From Pseudobacter ginsenosidimutans (GTDB lineage: Bacteria > Bacteroidota > Bacteroidia > Chitinophagales > Chitinophagaceae), in the NCBI RefSeq assembly GCF_007970185.1, contig NZ_CP042431.1, positions 5,146,001 to 5,210,000 of the forward strand: a stretch of 64,000 bases of DNA, in the 5' to 3' direction. Below, piece after piece: positions 1 through 9,048 of the stretch. The notes beneath the pieces are model-generated. The model worked only from the letters and a program-made list of their open reading frames with translations. It was not told the DNA's origin and searched no databases. The first letter of the stretch is position 1; each line of letters starts with the position of its first letter. The translations under genes and the position numbers were made by a program.

Positions 1-160
1 CGTACACCCCAATTACTGTCTGTTCCAGCAGTGCGGGATCGAGGTTACCAAGACTGATGGTGGATTTTGGTTTCTCTTCCAGCAGTTTATCGCATCCTGT
101 TTCCAGTACTGCGGTCAGCAGCAGGAGTATAACGGTGAGGAATATGCTATATCGTTTCAT
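1..160 (-). CDS. SusD/RagB-like outer-membrane nutrient-binding lipoprotein, N-terminal fragment
   Basis: Only the first 53 codons lie in the window; the gene continues past base 1. The start is the ATG at 160-158, giving a basic n-region (MKRYS), a hydrophobic stretch and a cysteine at about residue 23 in the context LETGC. After the Cys come DKLLEEKPKSTISLGN and then VIGVY, which is the usual start of a mature SusD-family protein (lipid-anchored Cys, 'D.lLe..P', then the first TPR helix). The start lies 23 bp after the stop of the susC gene, the standard susC-susD order, so the two should form one transport complex: SusD is the surface lid that captures glycan or peptide and SusC the channel. 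The -3 lipobox residue is Glu rather than Leu/Val, which is unusual. Substrate cannot be inferred. Confidence 0.85.
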   Translation of the reverse strand, partial: MKRYSIFLTVILLLLTAVLETGCDKLLEEKPKSTISLGNLDPALLEQTVIGVY

Positions 161-183
161 ATGCTTTTTTTTACTGGTGGTGA

Positions 184-3100
184 TCAGAATGTAAGGCTGA
201 ATCCGAGGTTGAAGGTTTTGGAAGATGGATAGGCCGCGAGGTCCACACCCTGTCTTCTGTCGTTCCCGTTGAAGGAGTTCACTTCGGGATCAAAGCCGGA
301 ATAGTTGGTCCAGGTGAGCAGGTTCTGTGCGCTCACATATACATTCAGGTTCTTGATGGCCTTCGAATTGAGTGGCACCTGGTAGTCGAGCCTGATATTG
401 CGTAACCGGAAGAAAGAACCATCTTCCAGGTAACGGTCGGAGGTGCGGTGTTCATTGGCTGCTGTCTGACTGGGCCTGGGATAATAGTCCAGCGCTGCGC
501 GCAGTTTATTGAACTGGTTGACCGGACTGGGATTGGTTAGTTCAACCAGGTTCCTGTTGTTGATCACACCACCGCTCACGCCTGCCCAAACGGATGAGAG
601 CGTAAAGCGCTTATACCTGATCGTTGGTGTGAAGCCGTAAGTGAGATCAGGGTAGGGACTACCGATGATCTGGTTGTCAGAGCCATTGATCACGGGGCGG
701 CCATTGGAACTGTCGCCGTTCAGGTTTTGATAAGTGGGAACACCGTCTTTGTCGAGGCCTGTGAATTTCGGTGCATAGAAAACCGAAAGAGGGTAACCCG
801 GGCGGATGATGCTCACTGCGCCGGAAGCATCGTCGCCGCCGGTTTGTGTGGGAACATCTTTGTTATCGAGTGTTTTGAGCACCTTGTTCTTGTTGCCGGA
901 GAAATTGAGATCGATGGAAACGGTCCAGTCTTCGTTATTCAATATGGTAGCGCCTGCACCGATCTCCCATCCTTTATTTTCCACTTCACCAACGTTATCG
1001 ATGATCTGGCTGGCGCCTGTTCCCACACCGGCTCCCACGCCACCGGATGGAGGCAGTTGTACAAGAGCGAGCAGGTCCTTGGTCTTTTTCACATAGTAAT
1101 CGAATGAGAAGCGGATGCGTTCATTGAGCAATCCAAGATCCAGGCCAACATTGGTCTGTGCAGTGGTTTCCCATTTGAGATTGGGGTTGGGGAAAGTGGG
1201 TGCGAGACCAACCACGATACCGGTTCCGGCACCCTGACTGGTATTCACTGCGCGACCGAGCAGCAGGCTTTGATAAGGTCTGATGGCGGGGTTTCCTGAT
1301 TCGCCCCAGCTACCACGGATCTTGAGGTTGCTGATCCAGTGGAACTGCTGCATAAAGTTCTCTTCGGAAATGCGCCAGGCTGCCGATACGGAGGGGAACA
1401 CGCCGTACTTGTTGTTCTCTGCAAATACAGAAGCGCCGTCGCGGCGGATGCTGGCGGAGACCAGGTAACGGTCTCTCACGTTGAAGCGCACACGACCGAA
1501 TGCGGAAATGATAGTATTCTCGATCAGCGTAGTCACCGGTTTGCTCACAGTGGTTGCTGAACTGAAACTATAGTTTTTGAGATCATCATTTACAAAGCCG
1601 GAAGCAAGGAGATCGGTTGTGTTGAGTCTTTCATGCTGATAGCTCATACCGGCGATGGCTTCGAGGGCGATGTCCTGTGTAAGGTCCTTTTTGTATTCGA
1701 GGAAGTCTTCCAGCAATACGGATGTTTTGTCGTAGTTGCCGAGCTCTGCCACACCTGCAGCCTGTCCGAGACGAGGCAGGATGCGCGGGAAATAGAGATC
1801 GCGGCGGATCTGGTAGTAGTCGCCCGATACACGAGTAGTATTGGTCAGGCCTTTGGCGATGGTGGCTTTGAGATCGATGCCACCCTGGATACGTGTTGTG
1901 GTATTGCGGTCCAGTGTTTCTTCTGCGAGCGCCACCGGGTTTTCGGCGTCGATACCATTGAAGCCATAGGGTGTAACATCAGCATAAGTACCGTCGGGAT
2001 TCCTTACAGGCACTACAGGCAATGCGCGCAGCACAGAGCCCATACCGGACTTTCCGAAGTTGCGGGTATTGTCGCCCTGCGAAGGAGAGAAGCCGTCCTG
2101 CACGCCTCTTGAAACTGTGAGGCGGGTAGCAAGACTGAAATAATCGCTGAGCCTGTTATCGAGGTTCACGCGGAGCGAGCCACGTTTGTATCCGCTGTTG
2201 CGTACGATGCCCTGCTGATCGAAATAACCGCCGGAAACATAGTAGCGGCTCTTTTCATTACCACCGGAAACGCTGATGGAATTGTTGAGCAGCAAAGCGG
2301 TGCGGAAGGTTTCATCCTGCCAGTCTGTATTCGCTGCGGGAACTGTAGCAGGGAAGTCGCCCGGCAGCGCCAGTCCTGAATTGGTATAATAAGCTTTCGT
2401 GTAGTTGTACCATTCTTCACTATTCATCATATCAAGTTTCTTTCGCAGTTTCTGAATGCCCACCGAATGATCGAATACCACGCGGGGAACGCCTGCTTTT
2501 CCTGATCGTGTGGTAACCATCACTACGCCATTGGCGCCGCGGGAGCCGTAGATAGCGGTGGCGGCGGCATCTTTGAGCACTTCAATTGATTCTATATCCG
2601 AAGGGTTGATAGTGGCCAGGCCATTGACGCCGCGCACATCATCGTTGAACTGTGGTAAACCGTCGATCACATATAGCGGTTCGTTGCCGCCTGCTATGGA
2701 ACTGACGCCACGGATGCGGATGCTGATCCCTGCGCCGGGTTGTCCGGATGTTTGCTGCACCTGAACGCCGGGCATGCGGCCGCTCATGGCCTGTTCTACA
2801 GATACCACGGGCATTTCGCGGAGCTTATCACCACGAAGTGAACTGACGGATCCTGTAAGATCGGACTTTCGTTGGGTGCCATATCCCACCACTACAACAT
2901 CCGTCAGGCTTTTGGCATCGCCTTTCAGTTGTACTTCGATGGGGCCATCGCCCGCGGTAGTCACTTCCTTCGTTTCATAGCCAACTGAAGAGAATACCAG
3001 CACGGTGCTGCCGGTGGCAGGAACGCTAAGGGAAAAACTGCCATTGTCTGCTGAAGTAGTAACTACGCTACTTCCTTTAAGTTGAATGGAAACACCTGCA

Positions 3101-3222
3101 AGTGGTTGTTTGTCTGTGGAGGTTACTTTTCCGGTTAGCCGTTTGTTTTGTGCATAAGTGGAGAGTGCAGTCAACAAAAGAACCATTATTACCGGTAATG
3201 GTATTAATCGCATAGCAATCAT
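184..3222 (-). CDS. SusC/RagA family TonB-linked outer-membrane protein
   Basis: 1012 residues, normal length for the family. An N-terminal signal peptide (about residues 1-25, ending in STYAQ) is followed by a carboxypeptidase-D-regulatory-like Ig fold (about 27-105, GKVTSTDKQPLAGVSIQLKG), then the TonB-dependent receptor plug with the hallmark VVVGYGTQRKSDLTGSVSS and the later RIRGVSS and PLYVIDG motifs (about 110-240). The rest is a 22-strand-type beta barrel ending in an aromatic residue (LGFSLTF), typical of BAM-inserted proteins. It should import, with TonB/ExbBD energy, whatever its SusD partner (starting at 160) binds. No sigma/anti-sigma pair is visible downstream, and upstream is a T9SS-secreted protein, so the substrate is open. 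The start chosen is the first ATG of MIAMRLIP; the second Met (codon 4) is also possible. Confidence 0.95.
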   Translation of the reverse strand: MIAMRLIPLPVIMVLLLTALSTYAQNKRLTGKVTSTDKQPLAGVSIQLKGSSVVTTSADNGSFSLSVPATGSTVLVFSSVGYETKEVTTAGDGPIEVQLKGDAKSLTDVVVVGYGTQRKSDLTGSVSSLRGDKLREMPVVSVEQAMSGRMPGVQVQQTSGQPGAGISIRIRGVSSIAGGNEPLYVIDGLPQFNDDVRGVNGLATINPSDIESIEVLKDAAATAIYGSRGANGVVMVTTRSGKAGVPRVVFDHSVGIQKLRKKLDMMNSEEWYNYTKAYYTNSGLALPGDFPATVPAANTDWQDETFRTALLLNNSISVSGGNEKSRYYVSGGYFDQQGIVRNSGYKRGSLRVNLDNRLSDYFSLATRLTVSRGVQDGFSPSQGDNTRNFGKSGMGSVLRALPVVPVRNPDGTYADVTPYGFNGIDAENPVALAEETLDRNTTTRIQGGIDLKATIAKGLTNTTRVSGDYYQIRRDLYFPRILPRLGQAAGVAELGNYDKTSVLLEDFLEYKKDLTQDIALEAIAGMSYQHERLNTTDLLASGFVNDDLKNYSFSSATTVSKPVTTLIENTIISAFGRVRFNVRDRYLVSASIRRDGASVFAENNKYGVFPSVSAAWRISEENFMQQFHWISNLKIRGSWGESGNPAIRPYQSLLLGRAVNTSQGAGTGIVVGLAPTFPNPNLKWETTAQTNVGLDLGLLNERIRFSFDYYVKKTKDLLALVQLPPSGGVGAGVGTGASQIIDNVGEVENKGWEIGAGATILNNEDWTVSIDLNFSGNKNKVLKTLDNKDVPTQTGGDDASGAVSIIRPGYPLSVFYAPKFTGLDKDGVPTYQNLNGDSSNGRPVINGSDNQIIGSPYPDLTYGFTPTIRYKRFTLSSVWAGVSGGVINNRNLVELTNPSPVNQFNKLRAALDYYPRPSQTAANEHRTSDRYLEDGSFFRLRNIRLDYQVPLNSKAIKNLNVYVSAQNLLTWTNYSGFDPEVNSFNGNDRRQGVDLAAYPSSKTFNLGFSLTF

Positions 3223-3383
3223 TTTGAATTATTGTAGCAATATTCCAATGTTATACTACGAAGAATTTCCAGCTTGTAGCTGAAAACTTACGGAATCGTT
3301 TTCGCTTCGGATCCAAATGGGAATGTTAAAGCGGCAGGCTGTAATGCCCGTGGGGAGGGGATTGCAGGCAGGATAAGATGGCA

Positions 3384-3399
3384 GGGAGCAACTGCTCCC
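3384..3399 (-). terminator. short perfect hairpin just after the 843-aa gene
   Basis: GGGAGCA-AC-TGCTCCC is a 7-bp perfect stem with a 2-nt loop, 5 bp past the stop codon of the minus-strand gene ending at 3405. There is no T-run on either side, so it may be a weak terminator or an mRNA 3' stabilising stem. Confidence 0.3.
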
Positions 3400-3404
3400 C
3401 GCTG

Positions 3405-5936
3405 TTATTTTCCAATCACCAGTTTTTTGGTGATCCTGAAATGGCCCATTCTTAATTCCACCAGATAAACCCCATTTACATATCCGGCAACGGGTAGAGG
3501 GATCCTGAATTGTTGCTGCGTTTTCCGAAATGTATGGTTGTAAAATTGTACGCCTGAGATACCGGTGATGGATACCTGAACAGGGCCGGTATAACTGTGA
3601 TCTATCAACGCAAAAGCGGTATTGGTGGCTGGCATCGGATAAAGCTGCACAGACCGGTCATTGGTGGGGTCAGTTATGCTCAGCACAACATCTGGCTCCA
3701 GTACTGCCTGGAAGGGGCGCTCTGTGCCGAAGGGTTGCTGAACTGTGCCCATGAAATGAAATTTCTTCTGCGTATCCGAATAAAGATCTGTGCAGGTGAG
3801 CGTATTGCCTTTGTTGCCAAATGCGGTGAACCCTTTCTGCATGCCGTTGACGTCTGTACGGAACAGAACTCCAAAGCTTTCCTTTGCTCCAAACTCAGGC
3901 TGGCCAGTAGTACCGGCAATATAGTATTGTCCTCCGTATTCGATTACACTTATTCCGGCATCCATCTTATCGATATGGTATTCTTTCTCCCATAGTAACC
4001 TGCCGGTTGCGTCTGTCTTCAATAAAAGCAGGTCTTGTTTGCCCGGTTCTCCCGGATATCGTACATAGCCTGTGACCAGGTAATCATTGGTTGAAGTAAC
4101 GATCACTTTATTGCCCACAGCCATATTGTTGCCACGTGGAAAGGTTTTGTACCACTGAAGCGTTCCCTGGAGGTCCAGTTTACTGAGATAGGTGGCACAG
4201 GCAGGGTCCTGCATCTCCTGCATGAAGCCGGTTACCAGTATTTGATTATCGGGAGTTATCTGGATGCTTCTTCCATAGATCCATTTGCTGTTGAGCCGGT
4301 GTTTGTATTTCCACTGCTCATCTCCCTGTTGGTTCAGTTTGATCACGCAGAGCATCCTCACTGTGCTGCCGGTGCCTTCATGTTCCATGCCGCAGAGCAG
4401 GTAGCCACCGTCCGGCGCCATCACGGCATCTTTGATGTAGTTGGCGTATACTTTCTTAGTCCAGCTGATCCTGCCATCAGCATCTAATTTTGAAACGAAG
4501 TAGTCATTGACGAAAAGCGGGTTCCTGACTTCTGTTATGGAGAGGAAGCTGCCGTCTTTCATGGGTTTCATCATTACGCTCTGAACACCGTTACCAGGAG
4601 CTTCCTGGTGCCAGATCACATTGCCCTTCGCATCGGCGCGGGTGATGTATGGGCGCATTTCGTCGGTGCCCGGGTGGAGCAGGGATGCAGCCATCACCAT
4701 GCCGCCATCTGGCAGAAGGGCTCCGTTGGTCAGGCGCTGAATGGGGCTGTGCGGATCTGTATTGGTGCTTACGATCCCTGAAGGATTGAGCAGGGGATGC
4801 GGAAAAGTATATTCAGGGAAAATTCCATCAACATTTGTTTTGAGTAATACGGGTTCGGTGAGTATCGTGTAGTAAGTGGTGGATTGTCCGCCAATGAAGA
4901 TGTTGCCATCTTTATCAATCAGCAGGCTGCGGCTGTAATCCATCGCCGGTGAACCATATGATTTTATCCAGACTGTTTCACCGGCGGCGTCCAGTTTTAC
5001 CAGGGCCATGTCTGTGTTGTTCTGGTTCAGGTCGCCGGAAGTATATCCCACGCGCGCCAGGATCATGTAACCATCACCAGTAACCGTAATACCATCATCG
5101 ATGTCGCCGAGATAGAAATCATGTTTTTTTACCCACTCGGTATTTCCTTTATCATCTGTTTTAAGCAGGAGGATATCATCATTTTTGACACCGGTGAGTT
5201 GTACCCCGGAGTAGAGATAGCCGCCATTGGGAGTTTTGATCACACGCCTGATGATGGTAAGTGCCTCCTGTGGTCCGGTGAATGCTACAGGTTGTTCGGT
5301 GATATTGCCATCTGTATCGCATTTGAAATGATGAAGCGCCATATCACCGGGGCTCATATGCAGGAATTCCACACCGCCATTGTTGCCGGCAATTGCATTC
5401 ATTTCATTGTACACATCAAAGCCCAGATGTCTTTCCCACAGGATATTGAAATCCTGGTCGAAGTACATCACAGCAGGATGCCTGCGTTGTTGTTCTACTT
5501 GTACAAATACCAGGAAGAAACGATTGTTGGTGGAAGGCACCAGGCGCAGGTTATCAAAGCTGCTGCTGATATCGAAAGCCAGTTCACGGAGCACCTGGCC
5601 GTTCGCATCCAGCCTGGTCAGTTTGATGGCCGGCTGCGTGCCTGTATACAGTCCGCCTGCGATCACTGTTAGCCCATTTGTGAGTTGCCCGAGATCCTGC
5701 AGGTCGTAACCGTTATGTCCGATGTTTACCTGTTTGAGTATGGCGCCCTGTTGATCGATTCGATATAATTCGGTACTGGTGAGAAAAGCGTATTCCGTAT
5801 CACTTAGTCGCAAGAGCTTCCTGCAATAATGGGAGGAGTTGTCGGATTTGCGCAGGATCTTCTGGAATGACTGGGCCTGCAAGCATTGAAAACCGGTCAG
5901 GCAGCACAATAATAAAAGGGAATTCCGGAAGTGCAT
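3405..5936 (-). CDS. secreted beta-propeller-like protein with T9SS type A sorting domain
   Basis: 843 residues. Signal peptide at about 1-22 (ending CLQAQS). The body is a long series of about 40-50-residue units with the pattern 'LL.KTD..G...W.k.yg....D......Dggy...G', e.g. ALVKLDAAGETVWIKSYG and LLLKTDATGRLLWEKEY, which is the repeat found in Bacteroidota 'T9SS type A sorting domain-containing' propeller proteins. The last 75 residues or so (from LYPMPATN to FRITKKLVIGK) are the sorting domain, with the conserved 'yP.Pa', 'v.i....G' and 'G.Y.v' elements. It is therefore expected to pass the outer membrane through T9SS and stay on the surface or be released. No catalytic motif is visible, so the function is unknown. 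It lies upstream of susC on the same strand, but 182 bp separate it from the susC start. Confidence 0.8.
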   Translation of the reverse strand: MHFRNSLLLLCCLTGFQCLQAQSFQKILRKSDNSSHYCRKLLRLSDTEYAFLTSTELYRIDQQGAILKQVNIGHNGYDLQDLGQLTNGLTVIAGGLYTGTQPAIKLTRLDANGQVLRELAFDISSSFDNLRLVPSTNNRFFLVFVQVEQQRRHPAVMYFDQDFNILWERHLGFDVYNEMNAIAGNNGGVEFLHMSPGDMALHHFKCDTDGNITEQPVAFTGPQEALTIIRRVIKTPNGGYLYSGVQLTGVKNDDILLLKTDDKGNTEWVKKHDFYLGDIDDGITVTGDGYMILARVGYTSGDLNQNNTDMALVKLDAAGETVWIKSYGSPAMDYSRSLLIDKDGNIFIGGQSTTYYTILTEPVLLKTNVDGIFPEYTFPHPLLNPSGIVSTNTDPHSPIQRLTNGALLPDGGMVMAASLLHPGTDEMRPYITRADAKGNVIWHQEAPGNGVQSVMMKPMKDGSFLSITEVRNPLFVNDYFVSKLDADGRISWTKKVYANYIKDAVMAPDGGYLLCGMEHEGTGSTVRMLCVIKLNQQGDEQWKYKHRLNSKWIYGRSIQITPDNQILVTGFMQEMQDPACATYLSKLDLQGTLQWYKTFPRGNNMAVGNKVIVTSTNDYLVTGYVRYPGEPGKQDLLLLKTDATGRLLWEKEYHIDKMDAGISVIEYGGQYYIAGTTGQPEFGAKESFGVLFRTDVNGMQKGFTAFGNKGNTLTCTDLYSDTQKKFHFMGTVQQPFGTERPFQAVLEPDVVLSITDPTNDRSVQLYPMPATNTAFALIDHSYTGPVQVSITGISGVQFYNHTFRKTQQQFRIPLPVAGYVNGVYLVELRMGHFRITKKLVIGK

Positions 5937-6051
5937 GGTTGTTGGATTTAGTCACTAAGTTGACAACCATTCCTGCCCATCCGTTGAGTGGATCTTACAA
6001 GCTGCCTCAATTGAATTCCGGAGCAGCAATATCCTGCAATGAAATGAAAGG

Positions 6052-6888
6052 CTATGCTTTGATGGTGTTATTGTTTTCCTGTTTGCCTGCAACGCCATTC
6101 ATCTGGTAAGTGAGTATATCGCCATTCTTCAATACTTCTACGATGCGATAACCATAGTATGGTTTTCCCCAGCTGCCACCAACATGACCATCAAAGAAAT
6201 AATGTTTTCCATTATTTTCTTTCACACCATCCTGGTCGTGGTCATGCCCGTGAAAGATGCCCCTTAGATTCATTTGTACATCAAGCTCAGGGATCAGCTC
6301 CGGACAGTCGATACCGTTATCGGTCCACTTGAAGGGCGTGATATGCATGAACACGAATGTATGTTTCTTAAAAACGTATTTCCGCAGTTCCCAGGAAGTG
6401 AAATCGAGATTCGGGCAAATGTATTTTCCGGTCTCATCTGCTGTGTTGAGAAAAACAAATCCACAGTCTTTCAATTCGAAAGAATGGTGCCAGCCATAAT
6501 TGAGTGATTCCCTCCATACTTCTTCCGTTACTTTGTCGTGGTTGCCATGCGTGGCATACCAGGGCATATTCAATGTATCCCAGACTTTCTTTACCTGTGG
6601 AAAAAATTCCGGATTATCGTGGAAGAGATCGCCGTTCACAACGGTGAAGTCCAGCCCGCGGTTTTCTTTTTCCTTGTTCAGCCAGGCGATCATCGTTCTG
6701 TGGGTGGCTTCAAATTCGGTTTTTGGTTGTCCGTAATGGCCATCGGAGGCAAGGGCGAAGCGAAGCAGCACCTCATCCGGATCAGGCAGTTCAAAGGAGC
6801 CGGGGGCGAATGACTGGAGGATATTTCCGGCGCTGAGCACCATGGCGGCACGGATGGTCTGGCCGATAAAACGCCTGCGGGTGGACAT
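6052..6888 (-). CDS. exported metallophosphoesterase (calcineurin-like)
   Basis: 278 residues. The N-terminus MSTRRRFIGQTIRAAMVLSAGN has a Tat-like RRRFIG motif before a hydrophobic core, so periplasmic export through Tat is likely. The two-metal phosphoesterase signature is complete: D49-x-H51 (ASDGHYG), GD at 86-87 (VVNGDLFHD), GNHD at 115-118, a downstream MHITP histidine, and the GHDHD cluster near residue 215. Such enzymes hydrolyse phosphomonoesters or phosphodiesters; the substrate cannot be told from sequence. It faces the jetABCD operon divergently across an 88-bp gap and is probably a separate unit. Confidence 0.85.
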   Translation of the reverse strand: MSTRRRFIGQTIRAAMVLSAGNILQSFAPGSFELPDPDEVLLRFALASDGHYGQPKTEFEATHRTMIAWLNKEKENRGLDFTVVNGDLFHDNPEFFPQVKKVWDTLNMPWYATHGNHDKVTEEVWRESLNYGWHHSFELKDCGFVFLNTADETGKYICPNLDFTSWELRKYVFKKHTFVFMHITPFKWTDNGIDCPELIPELDVQMNLRGIFHGHDHDQDGVKENNGKHYFFDGHVGGSWGKPYYGYRIVEVLKNGDILTYQMNGVAGKQENNNTIKA

Positions 6889-6976
6889 TATAGAAGGTTT
6901 TAGAGGATGTGAAGATAGTTTTTTTAACTATTTGGGTATTATTAATAAATTGGGCGCCTAATCCCGTGATGAAAGC
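6889..6976. promoter_or_regulatory. divergent promoter region between the phosphoesterase gene and jetA
   Basis: This 88-bp AT-rich gap must carry the promoters of both flanking genes. It holds a small dyad, ATAGTT-TTTTT-AACTAT, at 6915-6931. I could not find a convincing Bacteroidota -33/-7 (TTTG / TAnnTTTG) pair, so no promoter is assigned precisely. Confidence 0.35.
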
Positions 6977-8443
6977 ATGCAGCAATCCGATATTTCTGAA
7001 CTGTTGACCACTTCCCCCGCTGTACAAATGATCCGTATGCGTAATGCCCACTGGGTATTGCCATTCCTGTACCAGACCTTCAAATCCGAGAACAAACTGA
7101 GTATCCCGGAACCGGTACTGACCTCAGTACTGGCAGAAGAACTGCGTACCCATGCGGAAGGAACAGAGGACCTGGAAGAGGCGAGGATCGAATTTGGGGA
7201 GGACGAAGAAAGCCGGGCCCGCAAATACCTGCTCAACTGGGTACAAAAACGACTGCTCCAGGATTTTCCTGACGCAGACGCCGTAACGCAGTACCAGCTC
7301 AGCTCCCATACAGAAAAAGTTTTCCAGTGGCTGCAAAGCCTGGAAAAACGGCAGTTCGTGGGAACGGAAAGCCGTTTCCGTTTTCTCTTCCAGACACTGA
7401 AAGAAATGGTGGAATACACGGAAGATAATAGCGCTGCGCGACTGGAAGACCTGAAAAACAAAAGGGCTGAAATAGATAAAGAGATCAAGAAGCTGGAAAT
7501 GGGCTATCAGCCCGAAGTGTTCAGCAATGCGCAGGTGAAAGAGCGGCTCGACTGGTTCATCCGCCTCAGCTATGAGCTACTCAGCGATTTCAGGGAGGTG
7601 GAAGATAATTTCAAAGGCATCCACCGTGCTATCGTTGAGCAACACACGAAAGCAGAGGCCAGCAAGGGCGCCATCGTCGGCTTCGCCTTCGGTGCATACG
7701 ACGAGCTCCGCAAAAGTGATCAGGGCAAAAGCTTCTATGCATTCTGGGACTTCCTCATCAGCCGCAGCGGTCAGGAAGAATGGAAACAGATGACAGACAG
7801 CCTGCTGGCATTACTACAGGAACGCGAGATCGACGCCAACGATAATTATATCCGCAATGTCAAAAGCCTGCTCCTGCAGCAGGGACGCAGTGTGTATGAC
7901 GCCAATGATAAGATGGCCGAGAAACTCAGCCGCATCATCACGGAGAAAGAGATCGCGCGCCACAGGCGATTGCGTCAGCAGATCAGCTCCATCAAGGACC
8001 TGGTATTTCAGTTGATGGACGAACCCAAAGTAGACGCAGGCCTCACCACCAGCGGATCAGCCGAGATAAGAATGAGTATGGAGCGAAAGCTCAATCTGAT
8101 GCCCAAACAGGCGCCGCCGGCTGTGAAGCAGCCTGCCAACGCAGCTGAAAAAGTGGAGGATCTGGAACGTTTCAACCGGATGCTCAACACAGCTTTCATT
8201 GATAAAAAGAAACTATGGAGCCAGGTGGAAGAAGTGCTGGAAAAACATCAAACGGCCACTCTCCGTGAGATCATCGATACCGTTGGACTGGAACATGGAG
8301 TGGGAGAAGTGGTCAGCTATTTCAGTTTCCTCAAAGAAAAGAGCAGTCGCGTGCAGGCCCTGCCGGATATGAAAGAACTGATCCCGCTGGACAAGGCGCA
8401 GACACATTTCATCGAAGTACCGTATCTGTTGTTCAGCCGGTAA
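6977..8443 (+). CDS. jetA: Wadjet protein JetA (DUF3375)
   Basis: 488 residues, typical for the DUF3375 family. The N-terminal part ELLTTSPAVQMIRMRNAHWVLPFLYQTF followed by acidic and helical segments matches JetA; residues 140-175 are strongly charged and helical (KRAEIDKEIKKLE). JetA is the kleisin-like component that bridges the JetC SMC-like dimer and binds JetB (winged-helix KITE-like). The complex extrudes plasmid DNA loops until JetD cuts. Assignment rests mostly on gene order: 26 bp before jetB, then jetC and jetD with overlapping frames. The ATG at 6977 retains the full N-terminal family motif. Confidence 0.9.
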   Translation: MQQSDISELLTTSPAVQMIRMRNAHWVLPFLYQTFKSENKLSIPEPVLTSVLAEELRTHAEGTEDLEEARIEFGEDEESRARKYLLNWVQKRLLQDFPDADAVTQYQLSSHTEKVFQWLQSLEKRQFVGTESRFRFLFQTLKEMVEYTEDNSAARLEDLKNKRAEIDKEIKKLEMGYQPEVFSNAQVKERLDWFIRLSYELLSDFREVEDNFKGIHRAIVEQHTKAEASKGAIVGFAFGAYDELRKSDQGKSFYAFWDFLISRSGQEEWKQMTDSLLALLQEREIDANDNYIRNVKSLLLQQGRSVYDANDKMAEKLSRIITEKEIARHRRLRQQISSIKDLVFQLMDEPKVDAGLTTSGSAEIRMSMERKLNLMPKQAPPAVKQPANAAEKVEDLERFNRMLNTAFIDKKKLWSQVEEVLEKHQTATLREIIDTVGLEHGVGEVVSYFSFLKEKSSRVQALPDMKELIPLDKAQTHFIEVPYLLFSR

Positions 8444-8469
8444 TTCACTCAATCATTAAACAAATTGTA

Positions 8470-9048
8470 ATGCTTCCATACACCGGATTATTTATTAAAC
8501 TCCTGAAAGGGCCCGTGGAGTACTTTGAAAAAGGAGCCTGGGAACAGTTGCTGAATTATCAGGGAGAGCTCACAACTTTCCTGCAACAGCTGGGACTGAT
8601 CCTCGTGCTCGATAAGGAAGATGGTTATGCCTACCTGGAACAAATGAAACTGGATGAAGAAGAAAGCACAGCAGGATGGGTGAGAAGGACCAGTATCAAC
8701 TACGAAGAAAGTGTGCTGTTGGTATTACTCCGCGATATGATGGCGGAGTTTGAAGTAGGTGAGGTCACCAGTCGTGAGCTCATCCGAAAACGCCGCGAGA
8801 TCAAGGAATATGCAGAACTCTTCTTCCGCGAGAATGCAAGTCGTGTCAAGTTCATCAAAGAGCTCGACAAGCTCATTGATCGTGCAGAAGAGCTTGGATT
8901 CCTTCATCGCATCGAAGACCATGAGATCCCCGATGAACAGAAATTCAGGATCCGTAAGATCATCAAGGCAAAAGTAGATAACGAGGTTTTGGAAAACTTT
9001 AAACAACAATTACAGGCACATGCAGCTAACGGTATTCAGCACGGATGA
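8470..9048 (+). CDS. jetB: Wadjet protein JetB (DUF4194)
   Basis: 192 residues, right size for DUF4194. It has the family pattern of a compact winged-helix protein: GPVEYFEKGAWEQLLNYQ, then LGLILVLDKEDGYAYLEQ, then the conserved 'RR.sinYEeS.LLvlLRd.m.ef' (VRRTSINYEESVLLVLLRD) and a C-terminal helix-rich half. JetB is the KITE subunit of the condensin-like Wadjet machine. It begins 26 bp after jetA, and its last 29 bp overlap the start of jetC in another frame, implying translational coupling and fixed stoichiometry. Confidence 0.9.
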   Translation: MLPYTGLFIKLLKGPVEYFEKGAWEQLLNYQGELTTFLQQLGLILVLDKEDGYAYLEQMKLDEEESTAGWVRRTSINYEESVLLVLLRDMMAEFEVGEVTSRELIRKRREIKEYAELFFRENASRVKFIKELDKLIDRAEELGFLHRIEDHEIPDEQKFRIRKIIKAKVDNEVLENFKQQLQAHAANGIQHG

